DNA from: Planctomycetota bacterium
Lineage (GTDB): Bacteria > Planctomycetota > MHYJ01 > JACQXL01
Assembly (NCBI GenBank): GCA_016235865.1
Contig: JACRIK010000030.1
Location: 124,001 to 188,000, forward strand
Direction: 5' to 3'
DNA: 64,000 nucleotides
Position numbers and translations under genes: made by a program. A model generated the notes under the pieces. The model saw only the letters and a list, made by a program, of their open reading frames with translations, did no database searches and had not been told where the DNA came from. This document shows, piece after piece, positions 43,060 to 51,507 of the stretch; within the stretch, counting starts at the first letter, position 1, and every line of letters begins with the position of its first letter.

Positions 43060-45183
43060 ATGGAAAATTACTTATGGCTGATACCGTTCCTGCCGGCTTG
43101 CGGGGCAGTCATCCTGCTGATTATCGGCCGATTCCTGCCCAAGATGCTGGTGAGTATCATTGCCTGCGGAACTATATTTACATCTTTCATACTGGCGGTT
43201 ATTACCTTTATCCAGCTGTTGGGCCTGCCGGCCGATGAGCGGATTATCCATCAGACCGCCTACACCTGGCTCCAGGCCGGCGCATTCAAGGCGTCGGTCG
43301 CATTCCTGGTTGACCCGCTTTCTATTATTATGCTTCTGGTGGTGACCGGGGTGGGATTCCTGATACACGTCTATTCCATCGGTTATATGGCTGATGACAA
43401 GAGGTATTCAAGATATTTCGGATTCCTTAACCTGTTTGTCTTCGCCATGCTGTTGCTGGTTTCGGGCGACAACCTGCTGATGATGTTCATCGGCTGGGAA
43501 GGCGTGGGGCTATGTTCATATCTGCTAATCGGATTCTGGTTTGAGAAGACGGCCAATGCCATTGCCGGGATGAAGGCATTCATCGTTAACCGGATCGGCG
43601 ACTTCGGTTTTGTGCTCGGCGTGATGCTGCTGTTCTGGAGTTTGGGGCAGGTCAGTGGTCAGTGGACCGTAACATTCACCGAGTTAAGGGAACATGCCCA
43701 TTATCTGACGCCGGCTATTGCCACGGCCGTCGGGATATTGCTGTTTATCGGCGCCTGCGGTAAATCAGCCCAGATACCGCTGTATATCTGGCTGCCTGAT
43801 GCCATGGCCGGTCCGACCCCGGTCTCGGCCTTGATTCACGCGGCCACCATGGTCACGGCCGGCGTTTATATGATTGCTCGGATGAATTTTGTCTATGTCC
43901 TTTCTCCGACGGCCATGATGGTCGTGGCAATTGTCGGCGTGGGCACGGCGCTGTTCGCCGGCACTATCGGATTATTCCAAAAAGATATCAAGAAGGTCCT
44001 GGCCTATTCAACTATCAGCCAGCTGGGTTATATGTTCTTGGGAGTCGGGGTGGGGGCCTTTGCGGCCGGTATTTTCCACCTGATGACCCACGCGTTCTTT
44101 AAGGCGTTGTTGTTTATGGGTTCGGGCAGCGTCATCCACGGCACCGGCGGCGAGCAGGATATTGAAAAGATGGGCGGCCTGAGGAAATATATGCCGGTCA
44201 CATTCTGGACCTTCCTAGTCGGAACGCTGGCCATTGCCGGTATTCCGGGGCTGTCCGGTTTCTTCAGCAAGGATGAGATTCTCTGGAAGGCGTTTTCATC
44301 TTCGCACGGGCATTGGGCATTGTGGCTGGTCGGGCTGATTGCCGCCGGATGCACCTCGTTTTATATGTTCCGGCTGTTATTCAAGACCTTCTTCGGCAAG
44401 AATTATTCCGAACTGGTGCACCATACTCCGGAGCAGGAGTCATCCGGCACGCCGGTCTGCTGCGATGACAAGGATAGTGCGCATAACAGTCATGGACATA
44501 ACTCCCACGGAGCCCATAAGGGTCCGGCGCATGAATCCCCCTGGATTATGACCGTACCGCTGATAATACTGGCTGTGTTGTCAATCATCGGCGGTTATGT
44601 GGGCATCCCGGCCATCATCGGCGGCGCCAATCATATCGAGCACTTTATGGAACCGGTATTCAGCGCATCGGCCGAATCGGCGCCTCATGAGTCAAGCACC
44701 CCGGAACACCATTCGCCGGTTGAATTCATCCTGATGGTGGTTTCTGTTTTGGTGGCGCTGGCCGGTATCAGCGCCGCATATTATCTCTATATGGTCAAAC
44801 CGCACATACCCAAGCAACTGGCGGCTAAATTCGCCTTTATCTATAAACTGGTCTTCAATAAATACTATGTGGATGAGATTTACCAGAAGGTGTTTGTGAA
44901 CAACCTGCTGCGCCTGAATAACCTGCTGGCCTATCCGATTGACCTGGGGATAATTGACCGGATAGTCAACGCGGCCGGATTAGGAACCGTCGGGGTTTCC
45001 AATGGCAGCGGCTGGACCGATGCCAAATTCGTGGATGGGGCGGTCAACGGTACGGCCACAACCGTATTAACCGGCGGTAAAGCGGCCCGGGTGCCGCAGA
45101 CCGGCAAGCTGAAGCACTATCTGACCTGGGCCGTGGCTGGGGTGGTGGTGGTGATTGCCGGATTCTGGTGGCTATTAAGATAA
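43060..45183 (+). CDS. nuoL: NADH-quinone oxidoreductase subunit L
   Basis: 707 residues. An antiporter-like core contains FIGWEGVGLCSYLLIGFW, LPDAMAGPTPVSALIHAATM and the lateral helix near the C-terminus. A His-rich loop around residues 470-490 (SAHNSHGHNSHGAHKG) is unusual and might bind metal. It pumps protons at the distal end of the membrane arm. Confidence 0.96.
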   Translation: MENYLWLIPFLPACGAVILLIIGRFLPKMLVSIIACGTIFTSFILAVITFIQLLGLPADERIIHQTAYTWLQAGAFKASVAFLVDPLSIIMLLVVTGVGFLIHVYSIGYMADDKRYSRYFGFLNLFVFAMLLLVSGDNLLMMFIGWEGVGLCSYLLIGFWFEKTANAIAGMKAFIVNRIGDFGFVLGVMLLFWSLGQVSGQWTVTFTELREHAHYLTPAIATAVGILLFIGACGKSAQIPLYIWLPDAMAGPTPVSALIHAATMVTAGVYMIARMNFVYVLSPTAMMVVAIVGVGTALFAGTIGLFQKDIKKVLAYSTISQLGYMFLGVGVGAFAAGIFHLMTHAFFKALLFMGSGSVIHGTGGEQDIEKMGGLRKYMPVTFWTFLVGTLAIAGIPGLSGFFSKDEILWKAFSSSHGHWALWLVGLIAAGCTSFYMFRLLFKTFFGKNYSELVHHTPEQESSGTPVCCDDKDSAHNSHGHNSHGAHKGPAHESPWIMTVPLIILAVLSIIGGYVGIPAIIGGANHIEHFMEPVFSASAESAPHESSTPEHHSPVEFILMVVSVLVALAGISAAYYLYMVKPHIPKQLAAKFAFIYKLVFNKYYVDEIYQKVFVNNLLRLNNLLAYPIDLGIIDRIVNAAGLGTVGVSNGSGWTDAKFVDGAVNGTATTVLTGGKAARVPQTGKLKHYLTWAVAGVVVVIAGFWWLLR

Positions 45184-45240
45184 AAGAGACAACGGGGTTT
45201 ATCCTCGTTGATAGTATATTAAATAAGGAGAATGATAATT

Positions 45241-46737
45241 ATGATTCAACAATATCTGTTAACTCTGCTGATTTTCCTGCCCATGCTGGCCGTGCCGGTT
45301 ATCCTGTTCCTGCCGGCCAAGGCGCACAAGACCATCCGCTGGACCACCGTATTCTTTACCGCTATCCAGCTGGCCTTGACGATTTACCTGCTGACCATCT
45401 ATAATACCAAGACGGCTGATTTCCAGTTCGTGGAAAAATACAGCTGGATCCCGGCTTTTAATGTGGAATACTATTTAGGGGTGGATGGGCTGGGCATCCT
45501 GATGGTCCTGTTAACCCCGCTGATCTGCTTTGTCGGCATCTTTGCCTCATGGGGCATCAGCAAGGGCGTCAAGGGATATTTCATTCTCTATATGATTCTT
45601 AATACCGGGATGATGGGGGTGTTCTGCGCCCTGGATTTCTTCCTGTTCTACGTGTTCTGGGAAGTGACGCTCCTGCCCATGTACTTCTTGATCGGCATCT
45701 GGGGCGGACCGCGCAAGGAATACGCGGCCATCAAGTTCTTCCTGTACACCTTATTCGGCAGTGTCCTGATGCTGTTAGTGATGCTGGCGTTGTATTTCTC
45801 CGTCACGCCGCATACATTCTCAATACCCGAACTAATCAAGGTCAGCAGCACCTTCAAAGGCACCTCCTGGTTCCTGGCGTTTATCGGATTATACATTGCC
45901 TTTGCCATCAAGGTGCCGGCCTTCCCGTTCCATACCTGGTTGCCGGACGCGCATACCGAGGCGCCGACTGCTATCAGCGTTATTCTGGCCGGCATCCTTC
46001 TGAAGATGGGCGTCTATGGCATCATCAGGATTTCACTGCCGATTCTGCCTGATGCGGCGCATAGTTTTGCTCTGATTATGGCGCTGATCGGCGTGATAAA
46101 TATCGTCTATGGCGCGCTCTGTACCATGGCCCAAAAAGACCTGAAGCGGATGATCGCCTATTCCAGCATCAGCCATATGGGCTTTTGCCTGCTGGGTATT
46201 TCGGTTGTTTGCTGGCTCGGCGTCTCGGCGGACAGCGCCATACCGGCCCTGACCGGCGCGGTTCTCCAGATGTTTAACCACGGATGTATCGCCGGGATGC
46301 TCTTCTTGATTGCCGGCGTGATTTACGACCGGGCGCATCACCGCGATATCAACGGATTCGGCGGGCTGGCCAGCCGGATGCCGCTTTACGCCGGGATGAC
46401 CACCTTCGCTTTCTTTGCCTCAATGGGCCTGCCGGGCCTGAGCGGATTCATCAGCGAAATCCTGGTATTCATGGGCGGGTTTAATGTCTTCACCACAATT
46501 ACCATTATTTCGGTTTCCGGCGTGGTCCTGACCGCCGGGTATTTCCTCTGGGCCATGCAGCGGATGTTCCTGGGACCGCTTAACGAGAAATACAAGGACC
46601 TGCCGGATATTAATGGCCGGGAGATGTTTACCTTGGTGCCGCTGGGATTGATTGTATTATTCCTGGGTGTCTACCCGATGCCGGCTATCAACCTGATTTC
46701 CGAATCAATCAAGAATCTGGTTACGTTAGTAAAATAA
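45241..46737 (+). CDS. nuoM: NADH-quinone oxidoreductase subunit M
   Basis: About 498 residues. The start at 45241 has AAGGAG 10 bases upstream; the ATG at 45232 is too close. FYVFWEVTLLPMYFLIGIWG and FPFHTWLPDAHTEAPTAISV are signature segments with the pump Glu and Lys. It is a proton-pumping antiporter-like subunit between NuoL and NuoN. Confidence 0.96.
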   Translation: MIQQYLLTLLIFLPMLAVPVILFLPAKAHKTIRWTTVFFTAIQLALTIYLLTIYNTKTADFQFVEKYSWIPAFNVEYYLGVDGLGILMVLLTPLICFVGIFASWGISKGVKGYFILYMILNTGMMGVFCALDFFLFYVFWEVTLLPMYFLIGIWGGPRKEYAAIKFFLYTLFGSVLMLLVMLALYFSVTPHTFSIPELIKVSSTFKGTSWFLAFIGLYIAFAIKVPAFPFHTWLPDAHTEAPTAISVILAGILLKMGVYGIIRISLPILPDAAHSFALIMALIGVINIVYGALCTMAQKDLKRMIAYSSISHMGFCLLGISVVCWLGVSADSAIPALTGAVLQMFNHGCIAGMLFLIAGVIYDRAHHRDINGFGGLASRMPLYAGMTTFAFFASMGLPGLSGFISEILVFMGGFNVFTTITIISVSGVVLTAGYFLWAMQRMFLGPLNEKYKDLPDINGREMFTLVPLGLIVLFLGVYPMPAINLISESIKNLVTLVK

Positions 46738-46740
46738 GAT

Positions 46741-48222
46741 ATGAATAATTTAGAGAGCTTGAAATACTTCCTGCCGGAAATCGTCCTGGTCGGCGGGGCG
46801 GTATTTGTGGTCCTGTTTGACCTGATTGCCGGCCGCAGGAAATTAATACCCTATATTACGCTTTGGGTATTGGTCGTGTCATTTTACGTCTCGGCCAATA
46901 TGCTGGCTCAGGGCGTTGACAGCTCATTATTTGAAGGGACTGTTCGGCTCAATGGATTCACTTTATTCTTCAAGCTGCTATTCTGCGTCGCCGCCGGCCT
47001 GACCGTATTGTTTTCCATCTCGAAGCAGAAGGAACATCAAGGGATTGAATATTATGCGTTGTTGCTTATTTCCACGCTCGGCTTATTTATTCTGTCTTCG
47101 GCCAATGACCTGCTGATGATTTACCTGGGACTGGAAACCGTGAGCATCTGTTCGTATCTGCTGGTGGCCTCGCTCAAGGGGACGTTGAAATCATCCGAGG
47201 CCGGATTGAAATACGTCATCTACGGCGCCATGGCTTCGGGTATAATGATTTTCGGCATGGCGCTTTTCTATGGACTCTACGGAACGCTCTCGCTGCCGGA
47301 CCTGGCCAACGCGGTGACCAATACGCCCAAGTTCGGTCCCGGGATTCTCACCTTAAGCGCGGCGTTATTCATGGTTTTTGTCGGTTTCGGCTACAAGATT
47401 GCGGCGGTGCCGGTCCATATGTGGTGCCCGGATGTCTATGAAGGCGCGCCGACCGAAATCACCGCCTTCCTGTCCGTAGCGCCCAAGGCGGCCGGATTCG
47501 CAATTCTCATCCGTTTCTTCTTCAACCTGATTCCGGCGGTCCCGGAATTAAACATCCCGAATTCAGCGCAGTTTCAGAATTACTGGCAGACCATCATGGC
47601 GGTTATTTCGGTCCTGACCATGACGGTCGGCAACCTGGCCGCGTTGCATCAGACCAATCTCAAGCGGCTGCTGGCCTATTCCAGCATTGCCCACGCCGGC
47701 TATATCCTGATGGGTCTGGTGGTCCTGACGCAGGGTGGTATGCAGGCCATGGTACTCTATCTGCCGATTTATCTGTTCATGAATATGGGCGCCTTCTTCG
47801 TGGTTTATATTATTGAGCGGCTGACCGGCCAGGTTGATATCAGCGAATACGAGGGCTTGGGCTGGCGCATGCCGTTCCTCGGGGTGCTGATGGCGATATT
47901 CCTGTTCTCGCTGGTCGGCCTGCCGCCCCTGGCCGGATTCATCGGCAAGCTCTATCTCTTTGCCGCGGTCATCGATGCTCACTGGTATAAGCTGGCTATT
48001 TTAGGCGTCCTAAACGGCGTGGTCTCGCTATATTACTATGCCCGGATTGTCAAGGCTATGTGGCTGAACGTGCCGGAAACCGCGGCGCCCGGCGCTCCAC
48101 GCTCTGCTCTCAATGCCTTTGACGTGATTCTGCTATTGATATTTGTCATTCCCGTCTTCGTGCTCGGCGTCTGGTTTACTCCGCTGATTCAGATCATCAA
48201 TAAAGCATTGGGCTTGCACTGA
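46741..48222 (+). CDS. nuoN: NADH-quinone oxidoreductase subunit N
   Basis: 493 residues. YLGLETVSICSYLLVASLKG, VPVHMWCPDVYEGAPTEITA and LLAYSSIAHAGYILMGLVVL match NuoN, the third antiporter-like pump. It is the last gene of the operon. NuoE, NuoF and NuoG are missing on both sides. Confidence 0.96.
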   Translation: MNNLESLKYFLPEIVLVGGAVFVVLFDLIAGRRKLIPYITLWVLVVSFYVSANMLAQGVDSSLFEGTVRLNGFTLFFKLLFCVAAGLTVLFSISKQKEHQGIEYYALLLISTLGLFILSSANDLLMIYLGLETVSICSYLLVASLKGTLKSSEAGLKYVIYGAMASGIMIFGMALFYGLYGTLSLPDLANAVTNTPKFGPGILTLSAALFMVFVGFGYKIAAVPVHMWCPDVYEGAPTEITAFLSVAPKAAGFAILIRFFFNLIPAVPELNIPNSAQFQNYWQTIMAVISVLTMTVGNLAALHQTNLKRLLAYSSIAHAGYILMGLVVLTQGGMQAMVLYLPIYLFMNMGAFFVVYIIERLTGQVDISEYEGLGWRMPFLGVLMAIFLFSLVGLPPLAGFIGKLYLFAAVIDAHWYKLAILGVLNGVVSLYYYARIVKAMWLNVPETAAPGAPRSALNAFDVILLLIFVIPVFVLGVWFTPLIQIINKALGLH

Positions 48223-48322
48223 GCAAAGCGAATGTGGATTTAAGCATAATCAGATTGATTCTTTGCTTCGCTCAGGGTAAGAATCGGTAATTCGTTTCAC
48301 TCATAACTGGCTCTGAATAAAA

Positions 48323-48365
48323 AAAGGGCAGCAGATTCGTTATGATACGAACCTTACTGCCCTTT
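48323..48365 (-). terminator. Rho-independent terminator of the RRM gene
   Basis: On the minus strand AAAGGGCAG pairs with CTGCCCTTT and is followed by a T-run. It lies 21 bases after the RRM gene stop. Facing nuoN from the other side, it may also reduce read-through. Confidence 0.8.
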
Positions 48366-48386
48366 ATGGTTTATAGATTACAGAAA

Positions 48387-48698
48387 TTAATATCTGTCTC
48401 TATTGCCTCCGCGGTATCCGCCGCCGCCACCGCCGCCGTAGCCGCCGCTGCGCCTCGGGCCGCCTTCTTGCTTCGGCCTGGCTTCATCCACCTTGATGGT
48501 CCGGCCGTCTACCTCGGTGTTGTTTAGCGCCTCTTTGGCCTTCAGGGCTTCTGCGTCTGAACCCATTTCTACGAAGCCGAATCCCTTACCCTGGATGATG
48601 GTAACGGATACGACATTTCCGTGGGCGGAAAAGGCACCCTTAAGGATGTCTTCCGTGGTCTGATAATTCAGATTGCCCACATACAGTTTGTTCCCCAT
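48387..48698 (-). CDS. RRM-type glycine-rich RNA-binding protein
   Basis: 103 residues. The RNP2 (LYVGNL) and RNP1 (KGFGFVEM) motifs of one RRM are complete. A Gly/Arg/Tyr tail follows (RRSGGYGGGGGGGYRGGN). It resembles the cold-inducible RNA-binding proteins of cyanobacteria and Planctomycetota. The start at 48698 has AGGAG 7 bases upstream; a longer frame to 48773 reads through hairpins and is unlikely. Confidence 0.92.
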   Translation of the reverse strand: MGNKLYVGNLNYQTTEDILKGAFSAHGNVVSVTIIQGKGFGFVEMGSDAEALKAKEALNNTEVDGRTIKVDEARPKQEGGPRRSGGYGGGGGGGYRGGNRDRY

Positions 48699-48711
48699 GT
48701 CATTGCTCCTC

Positions 48712-48765
48712 ATGGCGCCTTTAGCGACTCGCGCCATTAGATGGCGCCGGAAGGCGCCACTTTCT
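48712..48765. repeat. GGCGCC hairpin pair in the RRM leader
   Basis: ATGGCGCC...GGCGCCATCT-type arms and GGCGCC-GGAA-GGCGCC fill the leader. Similar GGCGCC palindromes occur at 26149, 32515-32540, 50777 and 51229. Confidence 0.55.
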
Positions 48766-48927
48766 TGTTTCAAGATATTAATCTATTGGCACTAAACCAA
48801 TAGCGCTAATTTTACTGTAGTTATTATCGGGATATATTGCAACAAAAATGACTAAAATTATAAAAATATTATTATCAAAGTCAGGTGCGAATAAATCAGC
48901 TTGGCCGGGACAATTAAGCGGGTAATC

Positions 48928-49587
48928 TTATAGCAGTTTGGTATTGTTGATGACCAGCTTGAATTCACAGCCCAGCAGTTTGGCCGCCTTCTGGCAGGCC
49001 ATCATCCGGGTCAGGAATATCTCGAAATACTCCATCACTTTGGAGATGCGGTTGTCGATGGAAATCTCCAGGGTAATGGTCTTGAGTTTGGGATTGACCT
49101 GGAGCCGTGATTTCTTGACGGCGTAGTTGACCCGGTCGTGGATGTCAAAATCAATTTCCTTGGTGCTTCGGACCCGCGAGGAATGGACATCGGCCTTGTC
49201 GGCAATCACCACGGCGGCCGAGATGTTATTGACCGGTTCGCCCCGTTCCTCGTCGTGGTTGCCGGCCGCCGAGATAATCCGGGCGATATCCTGGCTATCG
49301 GCCTTGAGGTCCTTGAGAATCTGGTAAGCCAGAAAGGCGCTGGAGATGCCGTGGTCATTGCGGTTTATGGCGTTGCCGATATCGTGCAGGAATCCGGCAA
49401 TCGCACCGAGCATCCGGGTTTTCTGGTCATAGCCCAGTTTCTCCAGGATATATTGGGTCATGGCCGCCACCAGTTTGGCGTGCCGGGCGCCGTGTTCGGT
49501 ATAGCCCATGGCGGCCAGGTTGGTATCGGCCATGTCCATGAATATCTTGGTCTCGGGATGGTTCCGGACTTGGTCTAATGTAATCAT
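48928..49587 (-). CDS. HD-domain phosphohydrolase
   Basis: 219 residues. Metal ligands are visible: HGARH near residue 32, the HD pair in AGFLHDIGNAI, and the following HD region NHDEERGE. The C-terminal third is a beta-rich/helical tail (ITLEISIDNRISKVMEYFEI). HD proteins hydrolyse phosphate esters such as nucleotides; the substrate is unknown. It overlaps the OsmC gene by 4 bases. Confidence 0.82.
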   Translation of the reverse strand: MITLDQVRNHPETKIFMDMADTNLAAMGYTEHGARHAKLVAAMTQYILEKLGYDQKTRMLGAIAGFLHDIGNAINRNDHGISSAFLAYQILKDLKADSQDIARIISAAGNHDEERGEPVNNISAAVVIADKADVHSSRVRSTKEIDFDIHDRVNYAVKKSRLQVNPKLKTITLEISIDNRISKVMEYFEIFLTRMMACQKAAKLLGCEFKLVINNTKLL

Positions 49588-49973
49588 ACGGTAATCTTTA
49601 TCTCCGGCGCCTGGGTGATGCTGTTATGGACCAGGCACTTTTCCACGCTGGCAATAAAATGCGCTTTATGTTCGGTCGGGCAGCCCTGGGGCAGGATTAT
49701 CTTTATCTCAATCCGGTCTACCCGGGCCGGCGGGGTGGCGGCCTTGGACCAGTTGACGTTAATCTTCATCCCTTCATAGGGGATTTTCCGCTTCTGGCAG
49801 AACCAGAGCGCATAGACCCCGACGCAGCTGCCCAAGCTGGCCACGAACAATTCCGGCGGGGTCGGGCCGGCATCCTGCCCGCCGCCGTCCTTGGGCTGGT
49901 CCACCACGATGGTGTGGTTCCGTGCCCGGGCGTCGAATCTCATTCCGCCGGTGTAGGCGATATTCATTTCCAT
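49584..49973 (-). CDS. OsmC/Ohr family peroxide-detoxifying protein
   Basis: 129 residues. Both redox cysteines are present: Cys50 in VASLGSCVGVYAL and Cys113 in VEKCLVHNSI. RFDARARNHTIVVDQP and GPTPPELFVASL match the N-terminal part. Family members reduce organic hydroperoxides by thiol chemistry. Translational coupling with the HD gene is likely. Confidence 0.88.
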   Translation of the reverse strand: MEMNIAYTGGMRFDARARNHTIVVDQPKDGGGQDAGPTPPELFVASLGSCVGVYALWFCQKRKIPYEGMKINVNWSKAATPPARVDRIEIKIILPQGCPTEHKAHFIASVEKCLVHNSITQAPEIKITV

Positions 49974-50003
49974 AATGTTAATCCATGATTAGTTGCGGAG
50001 TCA

Positions 50004-50102
50004 ACCCCGCACATAACATTCCTGGCAGAAACCAAAACTGATATATTCATCTGCAGGATTTCTATATTAAGATATTTGATTAGCATTATTTATGTGCGGG
50101 GT
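50004..50102. repeat. CCCCG-arm palindromic element C
   Basis: ACCCCGCACATAA (50004-50016) is mirrored exactly by TTATGTGCGGGGT (50090-50102). The inner sequence is AT-rich and not shared with the other elements. Confidence 0.8.
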
Positions 50103-50123
50103 CAATATTTAGCGGCACATTCC

Positions 50124-50189
50124 GGAGCGGCAATTTCCCAAGCGTCCCGATGTTAGATCGGGGCGCTGCATCGGAGCGGGGCAGAGAGC
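50124..50189 (+). repeat. Left 66-bp inverted repeat beside the pseudopilin gene
   Basis: Matches the reverse complement of 50853-50918 with about five differences. It includes CGGCAATTTCCCA, the hairpin CCCGATGTTAGATCGGG and ATCGGAGCGGGGC. Confidence 0.85.
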
Positions 50190-50203
50190 GTTTACAATGT
50201 TTT

Positions 50204-50767
50204 TTATTCCTGGAGATTTTCCTCGACCTCATTCCAGTCCTGGGAGTTATAAGGCGCTTCGCCGAAAGTCCCTCCGCTGTACAGCACGTTAACCGAAGGA
50301 CTGTCTTTGAGCGGTCCGTGGTTAGCCGGCATGTCAGCAGCCAGCGGGGTATTGCCTCTGACAGTGTCGCTGAACTCATAATTCGGCCCGCGGTAACTGC
50401 ACACTCCGAGCGACGGCTTTTCCTTGGTCATCGGACAGATGAATGTCTTCCATTCCCTGTTGTGCATGACCGCCGTATCCGGGGTAGGCAGCGCCCTTAA
50501 GGACTCCCAGAACTTCTTGCCTCTGGATTCCTCGCCGGACGGATACTCCTTGAATTCGGACTGGTATAACTGAAGCCCGACGAATAACCCTTTCAGGTTA
50601 TTCTGGCAGGCGGCCAACCGGGCTCTCCGAATTATACTGGGTATCCCGACCAGGGCCATCGCGGCTAATAATGATATGATGGCAATTACCACCAGTAATT
50701 CTACCAGGGTAAAACCGGTGTTGCGATTGCGATGGTCCCTTTCCCTTTCCAATCTCAGGTTTTTCAT
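50204..50767 (-). CDS. Pseudopilin/prepilin-like protein
   Basis: 187 residues. NTGFTLVELLVVIAIISLLA is a typical type IV prepilin peptidase site and hydrophobic helix; the mature protein would be assembled or anchored after cleavage before Phe. The variable head includes FICPMTKEK and CSYRGPNYEF, and a disulphide is possible. The start at 50767 (MKNLRLERERD) is chosen because the frame upstream is a run of hairpin sequence. Lone prepilin genes like this are common in Planctomycetota. It lies between 66-bp inverted repeats. Confidence 0.8.
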   Translation of the reverse strand: MKNLRLERERDHRNRNTGFTLVELLVVIAIISLLAAMALVGIPSIIRRARLAACQNNLKGLFVGLQLYQSEFKEYPSGEESRGKKFWESLRALPTPDTAVMHNREWKTFICPMTKEKPSLGVCSYRGPNYEFSDTVRGNTPLAADMPANHGPLKDSPSVNVLYSGGTFGEAPYNSQDWNEVEENLQE

Positions 50768-50852
50768 ATTGGGCCTCTGGCGCCGAAGCGCCATGGTCCC
50801 GAAAGCATTCGGGACCACTTTCTTATCTCCCGATGTTCATCGGGAGACGTTT

Positions 50853-50918
50853 GCTCTCTGGCCCCGCTCCGATGAGCGCCCCGATTTAACATCGGGACGC
50901 CTGGGAAATTGCCGTTCC
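50853..50918 (-). repeat. Right 66-bp inverted repeat beside the pseudopilin gene
   Basis: Reverse-oriented partner of 50124-50189, containing GCTCTCTGGCCCCGCTCC and CCCGATTTAACATCGGG. Short hairpins (GGTCCCGAAAGCATTCGGGA, and CCCGATG-TT-CATCGGG) lie between it and the gene. Confidence 0.85.
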
Positions 50919-50939
50919 GTCTGAGATTGATGAGGCTCG

Positions 50940-51002
50940 CCCCGTTAGAGATAGCTCGCCTTAGGCCTTTTTCTTAAGCGATGCTTAGTATCTCTAACGG
51001 GG
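50940..51002. repeat. CCCCG-arm palindromic element D
   Basis: CCCCGTTAGAGATA (50940-50953) is mirrored exactly by TATCTCTAACGGGG (50989-51002). Confidence 0.85.
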
Positions 51003-51086
51003 TAAAATCCTGCCTTCCCGACCCGGCATCGGCCGGAACGGGACTGATATCAGGTTCCTTTCTGTCATTATCCGGATTTATGGTAA

Positions 51087-51164
51087 ACCCCGTTAGAAGT
51101 TTTCAACAATGATGCGGTCGCGTTTGCAGCGATATCTCACAACCATGTTTCCTTCTAACGGGGT
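51087..51164. repeat. CCCCG-arm palindromic element E
   Basis: ACCCCGTTAGAAG (51087-51099) is mirrored exactly by CTTCTAACGGGGT (51152-51164). Confidence 0.85.
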
Positions 51165-51175
51165 GAATTATTAAA

Positions 51176-51333
51176 CCCGTTAGGGGTGTTGATCCTCGTC
51201 GTCCGTGTCTTTATCAGTTTCCTGATGGCGCCGAAGCGCCATGGCGCCCTTAAGGCGCCATAAGGCGGTTTTCCGCCTTGTCTTACGCCCTGTTAACACA
51301 GGGGAATTTCACGGACTCTTTACCCCTAACGGG
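51176..51333. repeat. CCCCG-arm element F with multiple internal hairpins
   Basis: CCCGTTAGGGGT (51176-51187) is mirrored by ACCCCTAACGGG (51322-51333). Nested inside are GTCCGTG/CACGGAC (51201, 51310), ATGGCGCCGAAGCGCCAT, GGCGCC-CTTAA-GGCGCC, AAGGCGG-TTTT-CCGCCTT and CCCTGT-TAAC-ACAGGG. The remaining sequence to 51507 holds an AATCTGAAA/TTTCAGATT hairpin and TATAAT-like sequence before the sigma gene. Confidence 0.75.
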
Positions 51334-51507
51334 GGAGTTATCTTTTCTCCTTCCACTGATAATATAACCGCCCCAAAACAGAAAACAAGCAGAATCTGAA
51401 AAATATTTCAGATTTATTTAGTATTTTATAACCGGGGCTGGTATATAATATTTCATCCAAAATCCCAGATTAATTGAGCCGGAAGGCCATTTTTTTCGTT
51501 TATATAT

